6,368 nucleotides of DNA from Bacillota bacterium (GTDB lineage: Bacteria; Bacillota; Bacilli; Paenibacillales; Paenibacillaceae), in assembly GCA_023418755.1 (NCBI GenBank), contig JAEZZE010000036.1:1-6368 (forward strand). The letters are read 5' to 3'. Of this stretch, positions 6,287 through 6,368 are shown one piece after another (the stretch's first letter is position 1; each line of letters starts with the position of its first letter). The notes beneath the pieces were generated by a model. It did no database searches. It was not told the origin of the DNA and worked only from the letters and a program-made list of their open reading frames with translations. A program made the position numbers and the translations under genes.

Positions 6287-6321
6287 TTGCACAGTTTCGC
6301 CTGCCCGCGCCTCTACCCTCT

Positions 6322-6368
6322 TGTATCTCGTTTTCTCGTTCCCTGAGTCATCTGCGGATCCCCTACTC
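6322..6368. repeat. Intergenic repeat, copy 2, running to the window end
   Basis: This is the second copy of the 47-bp unit at 6240-6286, with an identical 32-bp core at 6337-6368. The copy ends on the last base of the window, so its true right boundary and any further copies cannot be seen. The 35 bp between the two copies (6287-6321) are not repeated and hold nothing I recognise. Confidence 0.9.

Noticed and set aside
6240..6368. A CRISPR array.
   Set aside because: Only two copies are visible, the units are 47 bp with four mismatches, the intervening 35 bp is a single stretch, and there are no cas genes. An intergenic repeat fits better.

Overview
The window looks like chromosomal DNA from a GC-rich, Gram-positive relative of Paenibacillus or Cohnella (Paenibacillaceae). 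The reasons are a PnpS/PhoR-type sensor kinase, strong AGGAGG-like ribosome binding sites, a lipoprotein with the DUF3221 domain typical of bacilli, GC-rich genes set against short AT-rich promoter gaps, and no Gram-negative envelope genes. This assignment is inferred from protein character, not from a search.

Layout, left to right. Bases 1-64 are a non-coding gap downstream of a sensor kinase gene. Read on the minus strand, the gap carries four PhoP-box-like hexamers spaced exactly 11 bp apart, followed by a -10-like hexamer at the window edge. It therefore looks like a phosphate-starvation promoter firing leftward out of the window, plausibly into a pst-type phosphate transport operon. Bases 65-3421 (minus strand) hold a class I iron-sulfur fumarase and, 24 bp downstream, the PnpS/PhoR-like histidine kinase. 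No response regulator gene lies between or beside them in the window. Bases 3422-3509 are a compact divergent promoter region with a palindromic AT-rich core that gives a TATAAT in both directions.

Bases 3510-4921 (plus strand) hold a two-gene operon joined by an ATGA overlap: a YfbR-type HD 5'-deoxynucleotidase and a TIM-barrel protein of the sugar phosphate isomerase/epimerase class. It ends in a perfect 20-bp hairpin with A and T tails on its two sides, which should stop transcription from both directions.

Bases 4972-6108 (minus strand, convergent) hold a second two-gene operon. The first gene encodes a secreted, membrane-anchored protein with a TIMP/NTR-like domain, and its mature N terminus is predicted to be a Cys-x-Cys motif. 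The second encodes a DUF3221 lipoprotein and starts 3 nt after the stop of the first. Both products should sit on the outer face of the membrane. Bases 6109-6368 contain no gene I can support. They hold the leader of this operon and two near-identical 47-bp repeat copies, 82 bp apart; the second copy ends at the last base of the window.

The genes fall into three unrelated tasks: central carbon metabolism with phosphate sensing, nucleotide and sugar housekeeping, and an uncharacterised cell-envelope pair. The signals most worth checking are the phased Pho-box array and the TIMP-like/DUF3221 pair.
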